Origin: Dacryopinax spathularia
Taxonomy: Eukaryota; Basidiomycota; Dacrymycetes; Dacrymycetales; Dacrymycetaceae
Direction of reading: 5' to 3'
Assembly (NCBI GenBank): GCA_037974965.1
Contig: JBBPFI010000001.1
Coordinates: 2,294,001 to 2,358,000, forward strand
DNA: 64,000 nt
Shown here: in pieces, positions 35,459 to 47,106 of the stretch
How the letters are laid out: the number at the start of each line of letters is the position of its first letter
Position numbering within the stretch: the stretch's first letter is position 1
Made by a program: the position numbers and the translations under genes
Notes under the pieces: generated by a model
Database searches by the model: none
Seen by the model: the letters and a program-made list of their open reading frames with translations, nothing else
Told to the model about the DNA's origin: nothing

Positions 35459-37025
35459 CGTCGTGCGTCGTTAACTGCAAGGGAGAGGTAAAGAGAGAGC
35501 AAGCAGCAAGCAACAGAGTTGGAGCAGTGAAAGTCGTAAAACCGTCAAATTATTGGAGTTGACGTTATGATGTGGAGGTAGTCGAGGGCCGGTCGTGAGT
35601 GCGTGATCAGCAGTCCAAGTCGATCTACAAGCGAGCACCAGCAGCGTACAACAGTCTCCCTCGTCTCTCGAGATCGAAGCTCTAGGCAGAAACCAGAGAA
35701 AGGACAGACAACCCGGTCTGGAGATGCGGGGTCGAGACAAGAGACGACCCCTCCATCCCCCAACTCGGTATTCACATAACCCCCTCCCCTCATTGCAGCA
35801 GCAGCAGCACACGAACGGTGCCAGCGGGAAAATGCCGCATCGAGCAGACCCCTCCGTTCAATACATTTCGGCAAACCCTTTGTGGTGCATGTTCGCGGCA
35901 TTTACTTTCCGGACCCTTCCCGCCCCGGCCGGCCGTCATCGCCATCGTGCGCCATCATCGTCCATCTTCCACTCGTCCGGAAGCATATATTTTGTAGGTT
36001 GCGCGCGCGGGGACCCATGGGCGTAAGAGGCGCAAATAGGGAACGGGCGAGACCTTTATCGGCAGCAAAGTTGGGGTGTTGCGGTGGAAGGTTCGGCGGA
36101 GGCGGCACTCGGAGCTCTTCGGCACTCTTCGGCCAAGGGAAGTACCGTCGATCACCTGCCTTATCACTCACAGTTCCATATCACGAGGCATCCCTGATTC
36201 CATGCGCTCTGATACGCCAGCCTTGCCTCTTCACCAGCAGCGAAATAACGCCGGGATATCGTTGCGTCTTTGCGCCCAGGTGAACCGTCCGATTGGTTAA
36301 GACTGGGAGCAGCCACAGGGTCATCAGGAATGCAGCCACCGGTCTGGCCGGTCGACTGCCGTTCGGCCCTTCGTGGGCGCGGGGGATCGCGTGATCCGGG
36401 AGCGGGCTATTTTTGGATGAAAAGGCGATGGAGCTGTGACGATACGATGCTGGGGATCAGAGCACGTCGAGCATGTTGGTCTTGAGCAGCTGCAGCATGC
36501 ACTAGGCATGGGCCAGCTAGACCGGATCCATTATATTATCAGCGGGCTTGGCCATGCGCTGTAAATGCACGCTGGCGATGCGGAGGGCAGTCGTACGACT
36601 CCGCTCTTCCTCCCCCAGTCATTCCAACTCCAGACAATGAATATCCATTAATTTCACCACGATTGACCACCTCATTCACCTTTCCGCGCAGCACACACGG
36701 GGGAGGACCGAAGGACGGGAACCGAAGGGGACCGCTCGGCTTCTTCGTTCTGCTTCTGTATGACTCCGCCTTCGTCTGGCTGGGCCCTTCTTGACCTTCC
36801 GAAGCATTCGCGCACGTGCCGTCTGCCCATGCGCGTCCTTCTTGGCAAGAAAGAAGGTAAGTCTATTCCCGCGGGGGTTACAGTCTTGTCTCCCCTATCC
36901 CTGTCCACTCGATCTATGATCCGACCTCCTATCCTCCTATCCAAGCATATTCCAACCTCCAAGCCCATCACAAGCCCCTCGGCCTGCCCTCATCGTCTGG
37001 CATCCTAGAGCAAGTGCAGTAGCAG
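35459..37025. other. Long intergenic: MFS promoter and GMC gene 3' region
   Basis: These 1.57 kb contain the upstream region of the first MFS gene. I see a few non-overlapping open frames of 60-130 codons on each strand, but no motif or conserved splice pattern. No RNA gene is recognised. Long promoters are common for regulated transporters, so this may carry control sites. Confidence 0.4.
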
Positions 37026-39111
37026 TCACGCATTATCCTGCAAGATCATATCCGCGCATTTCTCCGCCACGCAAACGACCCCAGCCTGGGTATGCGTCGC
37101 AAGCACTTTCGGAAAAATACTCGCATCTGCCACTCTTAACCCCGTGACCCCATGCACTCTCAACCGACTGTCCACGACTCCTGGCCCCTCTGGATCGCCC
37201 AGCTCAGGCGCCATACGGCATGTCGACGCGTAGTGGTAGCACGTCCGGGCCGTCGCGCTGACATAGGCTTTGAGTTCCTCGTCTGACGCGTTGGGTGGTA
37301 AGACGCGGAGGGGTTCCATAGGGTAGGTGGGGTCCACGTTCCGGACACCCTCGGCGATGGACCGTGCCAAGTCGAGTGCCTTGCGTATCGTCACCCAATC
37401 TTCAGGGTTGGAGAAATACCCCAGGTCGATCACCGGCTTGGCGCGCGGATCTGCCAAGCTCAAGCGCACACTTCCGCGTGACTTTGGCTGCGACAAGCAA
37501 GCCAAGAACGTCAGCCCTCCCTGACCAGCAGGGAGAGGCTCAAACGTCTGACACAGCGGGATCGGCATAATCTCGATATCCGGCGTATTAGCCGGGTTCG
37601 TGCAGTCGGCCGCTTCAGGGCTGGGGAGGACGGTCCGCGACTCAGAGTCCAGGAGGGAAGAACGGGCGAAGATCGAGAGCTGGGAGATTGGGAAGAGGAG
37701 GATCCCCGTTCGGGAGATTAGGTATTCGATTAGGGAGGGGATGGCGGAGAGTGGATTTTTGAGTAGGCGGTCGAAGGAGTCTTTGAGCGGGATTTTGTAC
37801 ATCGTTAAGACGCCGACGTGATCCTGCTGCATTCACTTCTCAGCCAGGCCAGTGAAGAACGGTCGAGAATCGTACCAGATTCATACCGACTCCTGGTAGG
37901 TCCTTAACGACCGGGATACCAAGGCTTTCCAAGTGCTCTCTTGGACCAATTCCACTGGACGGGCAGTGTCAGCATCGCTGGAAGGCGCTGAGCATGCTGT
38001 ACCCACCTCAATTGCAGTATCTTTGGGCTCCCAAACGCTCCACCCGAGAGAATGACCTCCTTCCTCGCTCTCGCAAAATAGGTCACACCACCCTTCCCGT
38101 CCTCGTCCTCCTGGAAGTAAACACCCACAGCCCTCGGCTTCCCATCCTCCCCCTGCTCAAACGCGATCCTCGCGACCAGCACATGTGTCGCGATCTTGAG
38201 CCTCTCCTGCCTCTCTTTCACCAGGCTAAAGGGCAAGAACGCAGCCTCGACAGAACTCCGCTCTCCTTCGGGTGTGCGGGTCATGTCCATTCGTGCGCAC
38301 ATGTAAGCGGGATGATCTCGCGAGTTGGCATCTTTGACGAAGGGCAGGCCGAGCTGCTCGCAGGCTTTGACCGTCCTGAACTCATGTCAGTCCGTTATTG
38401 GGCGGTGAGAGGAGGGTAGCGCTCACTTAGTAGAAACTGGAAAGGCGAATTCCGGAAATGTTCTTGTTACCCAAGATCCTGGATTACAGTCAGCAACAAC
38501 ACTCTACTCAGAGGTGTAACACGGCGTACCGTCCGTCCCATGCCAATCCCGCTCCGCCAGCTCACCCGTAGCCCGCTCGCTCTTCTTGAAATATGGCTCT
38601 ACGTCCTCATAACCCCACCCCTCACACCCCCTTTCCTTCCAGCCATTCCACTCTCCGACCGCCCCGCGGGTATAGAGCATGCTGTTGATCTTCGTTGTTC
38701 CGCCTAGGGCTTTGCCAGTCACAACCTCATACAGCGACAGATCAGACGGTGCGAGTGCGGACGGCCTGACGGTCGGATAGACCGCTGTGGGCGCGCCGGC
38801 ACGCATAAAGTTGGCTGAGAGGAGCGGTATGCGCTCTTGCAAGCCGGCGCGGTAGCCTCCTCGCTCCAGGAGGAGGACGCGATTGCCAGGAGGAGCGGAG
38901 AGTCGGTTGGCTAGGACGCATCCCGCCGTTCCACCTAGAGCCCCATGATCAGCAAGGTCATCTCGCCGGAATGGACTTCTGGCGCACCTCCAATAATGAT
39001 GTAGTCGTATTCATACTGCTCTGCTGTTGATGGTGCACCTTCATGTCCCTCTACTCTTGTCCCTACATCCGGTGCGGAAAGCTCGGGGTATCGTTCTGAA
39101 AAGGGCCGCAT
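37026..39111 (-). CDS. GMC-family FAD oxidoreductase
   Basis: This is a glucose-methanol-choline oxidoreductase, an FAD enzyme oxidising alcohols. The start at 39111 (MRPFSERYPELS) leads to YDYIIIGG, where an intron falls inside the dinucleotide-binding motif, then GTAGCVLANRLS and VLLLERGGY. Signature 1 is GKALGGTTKINSMLYTRG. The catalytic region near the C-terminus is CYHYASTCRMAPELG, with the first His, then LRVADASIFPKVLATHTQAG with the second. The order is that of aryl-alcohol and choline-type oxidases or dehydrogenases. No signal peptide is visible, so it is probably intracellular, unlike secreted lignin-degrading GMC enzymes. Exons are joined by several short introns. The LanC-like gene lies upstream on the same strand. 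Substrate is unknown. Confidence 0.85.
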
Positions 39112-39798
39112 CTAGTCTTTCGTAGATAGTTCAAAGTTGATCGCGACCGGTTGACAATTCGAACGCCTACTTAAGTCCATCGCCGGTCGAGGACCGACAA
39201 GTCATGGCTAGCGCAGAACGAGGCAGGACAGCCTGTTGAATGCATACAGTCCGAGGAGGGTCGGCGTGGGAACAGCATCAGGGTGTAACCTCGAGACAGG
39301 GATAGCTTCTGAAACTTGTGGAACGGTGGCTCGATAGGATATGGCCTGATATGCCCGAGGCCGCTTTTATCTTGGCTAACCGCTTCAGTTGCGGTGCTTA
39401 CGTTCGAAGGTCATGGTCGGAAGTCATGGGCGCTTATTACGAGGAATTGACAGTGCCCCTGGGGTAAACCAGAGAGAAGGGGCTAGTTCCGAACTGCCGG
39501 TGTCAAAAATAATGACAAACCCGCAATTCTGGTGCAGTGTGGTCTGAAGCAATTCGTGGTCATCACCTTTCACGTCCCAACCAGTATCTCGGGTCCTAGG
39601 CTATAATACAGCCGGGCTTAGCCTTAGTATCTTCTTTTCTCCACACTCTCACCCCGCCAGTGCAACCTTCTCTGTTTCAACGACAAATGTCCCAGTTCGA
39701 CACCCTCACAAGTGGGCAAACCGGGTGGGTCCTGACAACTCCAATCCATGAAGGAGAGCACACGATACAGGCAGCGAGGCCTTCAACGTAGAAGCATG
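39112..39798. other. GMC promoter; possible orphan plus-strand promoter
   Basis: This is the region upstream of the GMC gene. On the plus strand, CTATAATAC at about 39601 is followed by a CT-rich leader and an ATG at 39686 reading MSQFDTLTSGQTGWV. The frame soon closes against the LanC-like gene, so it looks like a lone gene start or chance. Confidence 0.35.
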
Positions 39799-41414
39799 CT
39801 ACAGCGGCCACCGCACGCCCAGTCCGCCAACCATAGGAAACCCGATCAATCCCTTCGATGGCTCATCGCCATTCGCCATATTCCGGAGTACCACCAGCGC
39901 GTCGGCCCATATGCACGCGGCACCGGCAAGTCCTTCAAAGAGGGAGTATGGATGGTCCGGGGTGCGAAAGAGCGAAGGAGAGGGCCGATCGCTACTCACG
40001 GTGGAGGATGGCATGGGTGAAAGTTTCGTCGATAAGGTGAGGAATGCGAGAGCTTTGCCGAGGTATTCGCTTTAGCATCTAGTCAGCAGTTGATCAAATG
40101 TTCGGCGGGTAGCTTGCGTACCTGTCCACCTTGCCCTGCTTCAGCTCCCAGACCGCTTGGAGCAGGAATGGTACTGCATTGCCTGCAACTCCATGGCATA
40201 GCCCGAGCCCCTTCGTCACGAGCCCTTCCCTCCAAATGCATTCTAGCGACTCCGCCAGCTTCCCTGATCGCCATCGCCCTATCTCCCTCTTCTCATCCAT
40301 AGCATCGGGCATCCGTTCGCGAAGGACGAGGAGCAGCATCGCCATCCCTGGTGCGCCATGGCAGAACTGGCAGAGACCGTATCTCAATGATCGACCAGGT
40401 GTAATACTGCTCGGAATGTTTCCATCCTTCTGAATCGAAAGGAGCCAATCAACCGTCGGTAGGATGTGCGAGGACAGATGCGCATCGACGGTTGATATGC
40501 TTGGAGGGCATTGAAGCAGCATAAGAAGCACGCCAGCGATGCCGTGAATGCCACCGAGCTGGTCGAGGTTCAACGGATTATCACCTAGAGAGGACGAAAG
40601 TGCGCACAAAGTACTTCTCATGTAGGCCTCGCCACATGAGTGGAGGAGTCTGCAGGCTCTCTTCGAACAAGCTTTGAAAGTATGCTGCCCCGCTTATCCC
40701 ACTCCTCAAGACGTTGTCGACGATAGACGCGACGGCATTGTCGGACGTTAACCTCCGCAGCATACCATCCTCTGCTCTCTTTCCACCATGGCCCGCATCG
40801 ATCACTGCTCGCAGACCGAGCAGCCCGTACAGGTAGCCGGTCGTGCCGTACAGAATCTCTGCCAGATCCCCGTCCTCGAACTCCTCCAATGTCATCTCCG
40901 AGCACGCGTCGTATCCTCCTCGTACGATCGCGATAGCCGCAGTCCACAAACTTTCATCGTCCTCATTGTCGGCTCCTTGCAGCAGCTGCCTCGTTAGCTC
41001 GAGTACTGCGGGTCCCACTGGTGTGTCGAGGCATCCACATCTGCCGAACGATACCACCGTTCGTCTCAGCTCGGGGTCGGACGAAACCGCTCGGGCGACC
41101 GCTCCCGCAGGGTAGGAGAGCGTCGGTTCGAGCGTATCTCGAATTAGGGCCGGTAGGGCACCTGTGATCTCCAGTGGGAGAGCGAGGACGCCAGATGTGG
41201 CTTGAATGTGAAGACGGAGGTACAGGACGGCATGACCGACGTCACCAGTATAGAGACGCGGTCGTGTCCGAAGATTGGCCGGTGTCTGATGCCTCGTAAT
41301 AAGTTCAATAGCGTTGAAGAGGGCTGCCTTCAGCTCAGACGCCGCATCGCGCTGTCCGTTGGTATCAAGTTTGTATTTAAGTGTATTCTGAACGTGGCGG
41401 TCGGAGGAGGACAT
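39799..41414 (-). CDS. LanC-like protein (LANCL type)
   Basis: This is a eukaryotic LanC-like protein: the (alpha/alpha)6 barrel fold of lanthionine cyclases, with glutathione-linked roles proposed in animals. All landmarks are present after splicing: PLMWRGLHEKYF joins through a 49-nt intron to LGGIHGIAGVL; FCHGAPGMA supplies the first zinc Cys; GLCHGVAGN supplies the Cys-His pair; and HPYSLFEGLAGAA is the last motif. The order and wording (CHGAPG, CHGxAGN, SLFEGxAG) match LANCL1-like proteins rather than bacterial LanC. A second intron follows GKVDS. The N-terminal 250 residues are helical and less conserved. Nothing here encodes a recognisable lanthipeptide precursor, so a peptide-cyclase role is not supported. 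The stop is at 39799-39801. Confidence 0.88.
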
Positions 41415-41636
41415 CGCTATAACTCCGCCAGCGAACGACTGTGGTCGTCACTGTCTTTGGATGACACAATCACGTGCTCCGCAGAGGGCAGCTGCTCTAA
41501 CACGGTACAACCCAACAATATTGTTGGATCAGAATCATGAAAACAGTAGGCCTAATCTACAGCTACGAGACAATTGATCTGGATTATCTCGTGGGATCGA
41601 ATAAACGTGGCTGCGGCGTAGGGGGAGTCGACGCAC

Positions 41637-43339
41637 CTACAGGACAGCTAGTGGGGGTGAGACACCAGAGCAGCCCACACATATTGATATCTATACTTAC
41701 GTTCAAAGTGAGCGTACTTGATCCAGTCCCGCTTCCGCCAGATACGCTTGGGAGGGTCGATCTCCAACTTCTGGCAGACGACTGTTTCGTCCTCGTCACC
41801 ACACATGGCGCGTATTCGAGGGAAATGGCGCCGGAGAAATTGACGAACAGGGGTTAGGTCATCTGCCTTGGAGAACGCCCAGTCCCAAGCCAGAAGATTC
41901 GGACAAGTGGGAATTCTGGGGTCATTCCGGCATGGCTCTATGAATGGAAGATCCCAATCGACCGGAAGTGAGAGCCATGTAAGACCAGGGTACGCCTCGA
42001 CTAGCTGGTATAAAGCGCTTCTACCGATATGGATATCTTCGTTTTGACGCAGAGGAACGTAGCCAGTAGCAAAAATTTCAATCAATTCCAGTCGTCTGAG
42101 ATGTGGCCAGGCATTGATGATGTCCAAAATGTCTGAGTTCTTCAGATCAAAGTGATAGCAGCGTACGCCGAACTCGACCAAATGCTTGCATGCGAAAACA
42201 TGAGCCCAGAACGTGTCACACATACTTGCGCGCTGCTCTGGCGGCACTCCATACATCAAGTAGATATCGAGCACCCGTAAGGTGCTAGACCACCGCTGAG
42301 CAATTATGGGTAGCACGCGGCAGCTCAGCTCGTATTCCGTAGCGCTGAGCGTGAGCTCGCGGAGCGTTTCAGCTCGACAGGCGGTGACGAAGCCGGTCGT
42401 GTCCAGGAATCTCGCACTATATCGTGTAGGTGGGAGCCGCAAGATTACGAGGTTGGGTGATATGGGAGGGATTTCAGGGGGCGTTTCGACTCCGGGCAAG
42501 ACGAGCTCAACAGCCTCCAGCTCTGCAAGCTCATCGAGCGCTTGCCACAGACGGAAATCGCGCGGATAGATCGGTTCGAGGGCAATCCGACGCAGCTTTT
42601 TGCAAGACGTAAGGATATACTGAGTCACGTTTGCTGTCATTGCATCCACGTCTCCATCGTACAGACAGAACTGCGAGTACTGGATGAGATTCGGGCAACG
42701 CTCGGAGACGCTCTTGTGGAAGTCGGGCCGCAGGAGCCACTGGGGGAGCTCCCATAGTTGCAGGATGAGAACTTTGAGATTTGGCTGGAAAAGAGTAGAC
42801 ATGGCATCCATGGCCAAGTCTACGTTCTTGTCGGGGAACCAGGAGATCTTGAGCTCCTCAAGGGCGTTGAACGGTGGAAACATCGAGAATTGCGGCAGGT
42901 AGGCAAGCGCAACGACGTCTTCTTTCCAGTGATACCTGCGAGCGTGAAGTGCCATGCGATTGCTCGGTGCTTGGTACTTTTTGAAAACATCGAGCTCTTC
43001 TGCCTTTAGTGGCCGAAGCATGTCCGGTCCGTCCCACCGGCCCTGCTCGTCGAACGGTTTCTCCCGCACGTCCTCTGGAAGTAAACTGAAGATAGCATGA
43101 CCATCAATAGGGGTCACGAAGTAGTGTTTGACCATTTCCCAGAACATCTTGCAGGTCAGACCAAGGTTGAACGTGAAGGTTTGCAGTGGATCGTCGTTGT
43201 CATGCACATAATCGACAATGGGCTTTGCCAGCTCCCAGAGGGAGAGCGCACGATATACTGCTGAGCGAGGAGGGGCATCGTTTGTCGACTGCATGATGTC
43301 TACACACTCAAGACGGGTATCAAGCGAGGACGAGTACAA
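41637..43339 (-). CDS. F-box-like / leucine-rich repeat protein
   Basis: This is a basidiomycete F-box-like protein, a probable substrate receptor of SCF ubiquitin ligases. Residues 28-70 (LSLWELAKPIVDYV, then LGLTCKMFWEMVKHY) fit the short F-box of expanded fungal families. Irregular leucine-rich repeats follow (LEELKISWFPDKN, LKVLILQLWELP, LRRIALEPIYP, LRELTLSATEYE, LRRLELIEIFA, LTWLSLPVDW). One long exon covers nearly all of it. Near the end a strong GTAAGT donor after YAHFE and an acceptor at CACTAG would replace the last 15 residues by PVL and a stop at 41637. Without splicing the protein ends VSHPH at 41648. I use the spliced end but the choice is open. The target is unknown. Confidence 0.7.
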
Positions 43340-43790
43340 GAGTGTTCAAGCTCAAGGAGGCACCATATGGTCTACCGTCGCCTGACTGAGAAGTGTGACC
43401 ACGAGGCCGGCAGCAAACAGCGAAGAGTCAGGTCCCGCAGGGGTTCCGAGACGTTCGTGCTTTTTCCTACCGCTTTTCAACCTGGGTCTTGTTCAGTCTA
43501 GCGCCGCTGCGTTCGGATCAATGCTGTCTCCGGGCTTCAACAAGTTGGGGTCACTGCATGAGCGCCCAAAATTGTCGCCGCAGCGGTCCATGGTGCAGTC
43601 GGCTCGGAGCGAGTATTTACACCGGAACGTCGGTTTGACCTTGAAGGCCCATGTTCTCGTAATACACTCTAGAACAGAATGATACAATAATGTCACGTCT
43701 ACATGCACATGCCCATCGTGATAAGTTCATACAATCATGGCCTCTAGATCCCTCCCCTGTCCATCTAGCGCACAACATGACAAGACGGGG
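43340..43790. other. Intergenic: F-box gene promoter and second MFS 3' region
   Basis: No coding sequence is supported here and no clear motif is seen. Confidence 0.35.
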
Positions 43791-45968
43791 CTATGCGATC
43801 GCCCCACCCGCAGCAGCAGCCTCCAACTCCGCCTGCTGTTCCTCCGTCAGCTCCTTCTCCCCCTCCGCTCCTGCCACGCCGCCCGGCGTACTCGGCCCAG
43901 CAGCAGCACCAGCAGCCTGTTTCTCCAGATCCTTCGCTTTCACGAAGTTTCGCTGGAGGCTGTAGTGCCTCACGAACAGGGACAGGATCAGACAGACCCC
44001 GAGGAGGGGGGCGTTGACGGTCCAGACGACAGCTATGGACTTGGCGAACGCGCGGAGGACTTCTTGTCTCGTTGTATCGGGCTGGATGTCCCATAGTGTT
44101 CGGTAGTCGACATTTGCTGTCGCTAGGCTCGCGTACTGCGCCGGCAGGCGCTGCGCAAGTTGGGTGTTCATGATCGTCCCTCCGATCGCGATCCCCACTG
44201 TCGACCCAAGCATCCTCACGAGGAAAAACGCCGACGTCACCGAGGCCATCGCGCTAAGCGGCATAGCAGCCTGTACAGCGACCAGCGGAGCCTGGAAGAA
44301 CATCCCTATTCCCAGCGCAGGGATAAGGATGTACACTTCCTGTTTCGCGACGGAGGACGTCTCGTCCAGCGTTGCCATAAGTGCGAACCCGAGTGTCATG
44401 AGCGTGAAGCCGGCCCAGAATGCGGGCCGGATCCGGCCGGTGCGGGTTATGAATTGGCCGGTGCAGACGGACATGAGGGCGGAGACGACGGAGAAGGGGA
44501 TCATGCGGACGCCGGACATGAGCGCGTCGGAGTCCATGACGGCTTGGAAGTAGACGGGCACTATAGGGTGTGTCAGCGATGCTGATGGGCGAGTAGGAGG
44601 TGGAAGGCAGGCTTACGGTAGTAGGACCCGGAGAGGAAGGCGATACCGTGGATGAGACAGTTGAACATCAAGATACCGGTCGTGCGGGTCTTGAACAACC
44701 TCGGTGGTATAATCGCGTCCTTCGTCGTGTACTGCCATTCATGTCAGTCGCGCGGCCCAAGCAAGCATTCCACCGAAGGACTCACGAATTCCCACCCAAT
44801 AGCCGGGATATACAGCACCAACCCCGAAATGAGCATCCCGAGGGTGCGCGGGTCCTTCCATCCATTCGACACGCTCCACGTCAGCCCCAACAAGACCAAG
44901 ATAGTAGCACTCATAATCAACAACAGCCCCACAAAGTCGAACCTCCGCGCCATCTCCCTCGCGCTCTGTTTCTTCGGCGGGTTGAGCTTAAGCGTCAGGA
45001 ACAGCATGGCGATCGCCGCTCCTCCCGTAGGCAGGTTGATCCAGAATATCCAGCGCCAACCGACTTTGTCCGCGAAGATCCCTCCGATCAGAGGGCCGAT
45101 AACGGCCGCGAAGCCCCAGGTTGTCCCGAGGTAGCCGGACCACTTGCCGCGGTCTTTCAGGGAGACTATGTCCGACATCACGGTGATGACGAGCGCTACT
45201 ATGCCGCCGCCGCCCATGCCTTGTACGGCTCGGCAGACGATAAGCCAGATCATGTTCTGCGCTGCGCCGCACAGGGCGGACGCGCCGAGGAAGACGATGA
45301 TACACGAGTAGAGCACGGGTTTACGGCCAAAGAGGTCTGATGTCTGCACGCATTTTAACCGCCTGCAGCGAAAGCAAGGTAGGGGAGGGACGCACCTTGC
45401 CGTATATCGGCATCAGCGCCGTCTGCGCCAGCATGTAGCTCACCCCGACCCATGAATAGTCCGACGCAGTACTCGACAGCTCCTGGGCAATAGTCGGCAG
45501 GGCCGTACTAACCGCCGTCTGATCCAGCGCAGCGAGGAACATGACCATCGCCAGACTGCATATATGCGCATATACATGTCAGCGATGAGGACATGCTACC
45601 AGCGGAGAAATGAGTACGCACCTGATAAATACCAAAGGGAGGTTGTTGTTCGGCAGCACGACGGCCTCTTTCTCTTCTGCGTCCCGCCAGTTGGGTTTCT
45701 TCTTCCCTTCCCCTTCTCCCTCTTTGCCTTCAGGCATGCCAGCTTCTAGGTCGCCGGGTGCTGGGGCCTGAACGAGTGTGGGGACTTTGGAGAGGACTGC
45801 TTCGGGTGCATCGTCCATCTCGGACGCTGGGCCTTTTCCTTTAGAGGAGGAAGAGACGCTCTCCGGCTTAGAGGGGGCGATGAGCGTGGGCGACTTGGAG
45901 AGGGCGACGCCTTCCGGTATCTGCTCGCCGATGGGGGTGGAGGCGCCCATCTCAGGTGAGGAGGACAT
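43791..45968 (-). CDS. MFS transporter, DHA2-type (second of two)
   Basis: This is a 14-helix drug:H+ antiporter-type permease. A hydrophilic N-terminus (MSSSPEMGASTP, Lys/Glu/Ser-rich, about 115 residues) precedes LAMVMFLAALDQTAVSTALPT with the DHA2 D-x-T motif. These follow: YMLAQTALMPIYGK|TSDLFGRKPVL (motif A across an intron), VQGMGGGGIVALVITVMSDI, GPLIGGIFADKVGWRWIFW (motif C region), and LPTGGAAIAMLFL. The C-terminus is Ala/Glu-rich (EEQQAELEAAAAGGAIA). A TATA box lies 69 bp upstream of 45968. An in-frame ATG at 46007 would leave only about 30 bp to that box, so the shorter start is preferred. The family exports toxins, azoles or amino acids; substrate is not predictable here. It is not adjacent to the first MFS gene and its intron positions differ. 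Confidence 0.85.
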
Positions 45969-46036
45969 CTTGTCTAGCAGACCACGGGCAAGAACAAGCG
46001 AGGGCAAGCGAGATGTATGCGCGTGTATGCGTCTCC

Positions 46037-46042
46037 CTTATA
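46037..46042 (-). promoter_or_regulatory. TATA box (TATAAG) of the second MFS gene
   Basis: The minus strand reads CTCTATAAGGGAG, 69 bp upstream of the ATG at 45968. Its position favours that start. Confidence 0.5.
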
Positions 46043-47106
46043 GAGCTGTTGAGGGGGGATACGGATACGCTCGCTGGTCCTCGGCTTGATGAATGAGGGG
46101 AGGAGGACAGCTCGGGTGCAGGAGGGGAAGAAGGGACAGCCGCCTCACAGTGGCACAACAGATTGTCCTTTTCAGCACCGTGTGCGCGGTGTAGGCTTTG
46201 TGAGCCGAGTCGATGAACACGGTATGGGATGGGCATTCTGGCGGGTCGGGGCCCGGTCAGCGGCCGTCCACGTCCCCCACACAGCGTAGGAGCGACGACA
46301 GACACCGACCGGCCGTCGTGCCCACCTCCACGGGCGAGAAATAAATCGACCGCGGTCAAGCTTTTCTCCATCCGGCAGCCGGGCAACACTCCAAACCTCA
46401 CCCAACTCACCCACTCGCCAGAGTCAGGGACAGCGAGGACAGGGCACGCCGAGATGCCGAACCTGACCGGGCCGAGTAATCCGCCGTGTGTCAGCAATCC
46501 CCGATTTTGCAACTTACGGCGCGCGGCAAATCGCGATTGCGGCCAGGCATATCTTTTCAGGTCGCGACCAACAACGGACAAGATATCATGCGAGGATATG
46601 AACAGATCTTTTTCCTCTTCTGTTGAGGAGCGGCGCGAGCCTGCCGTCATAATTCTTCGGTTGTAGAAGATGTTCTGCGATGTTCTGGCGGTGGTCTTCT
46701 CGTGGAACTTGCTAGTGAGTTATTGGGCTCGGAGGCACGCACGTTCTGTCCCACCGCGGTTGTCGTCGTGGATCTCCATCAAGCAGCTGTGGCCTCACAT
46801 CTCTGATCTGGCGAGCCGGCTACAACCGGATGTACAAAGGCAGCATTTGTCATAAGTTACATCAAGCTAAAAAAGCGAGTATGATGCGCTGCAAGTCTGG
46901 CCACCGGGTTGCGGTTCGGAGCCGAAGAAGCACCATCGTCCTTCAGGTTTCTTTCGTCCAACTTCCCGAGACTGCCTTGACTAATAAGAGTACTGGCACT
47001 GTTGGGCAGAAGCAAGGTTATGGTCGATTGCGTGTCGTTCTACTTGCTGTATAATGCTGTATGCTCTTCGTCTAGCGTTACAAATCTAAGTCACCTTCGC
47101 GCGAGC
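46043..47106. other. Intergenic: MFS upstream region and nucleotidase 3' end
   Basis: About 1.06 kb with no supported gene. Plus-strand frames (46229-46666, 46830-47054) lack motifs. It is likely promoter DNA. Confidence 0.35.

Noticed and set aside
33119-45968. Secondary-metabolite cluster from two MFS genes, GMC oxidoreductase and LanC-like gene
   Set aside because: No core synthase (PKS, NRPS, terpene) or lanthipeptide precursor is present, and an F-box gene intervenes. Proximity alone is weak.
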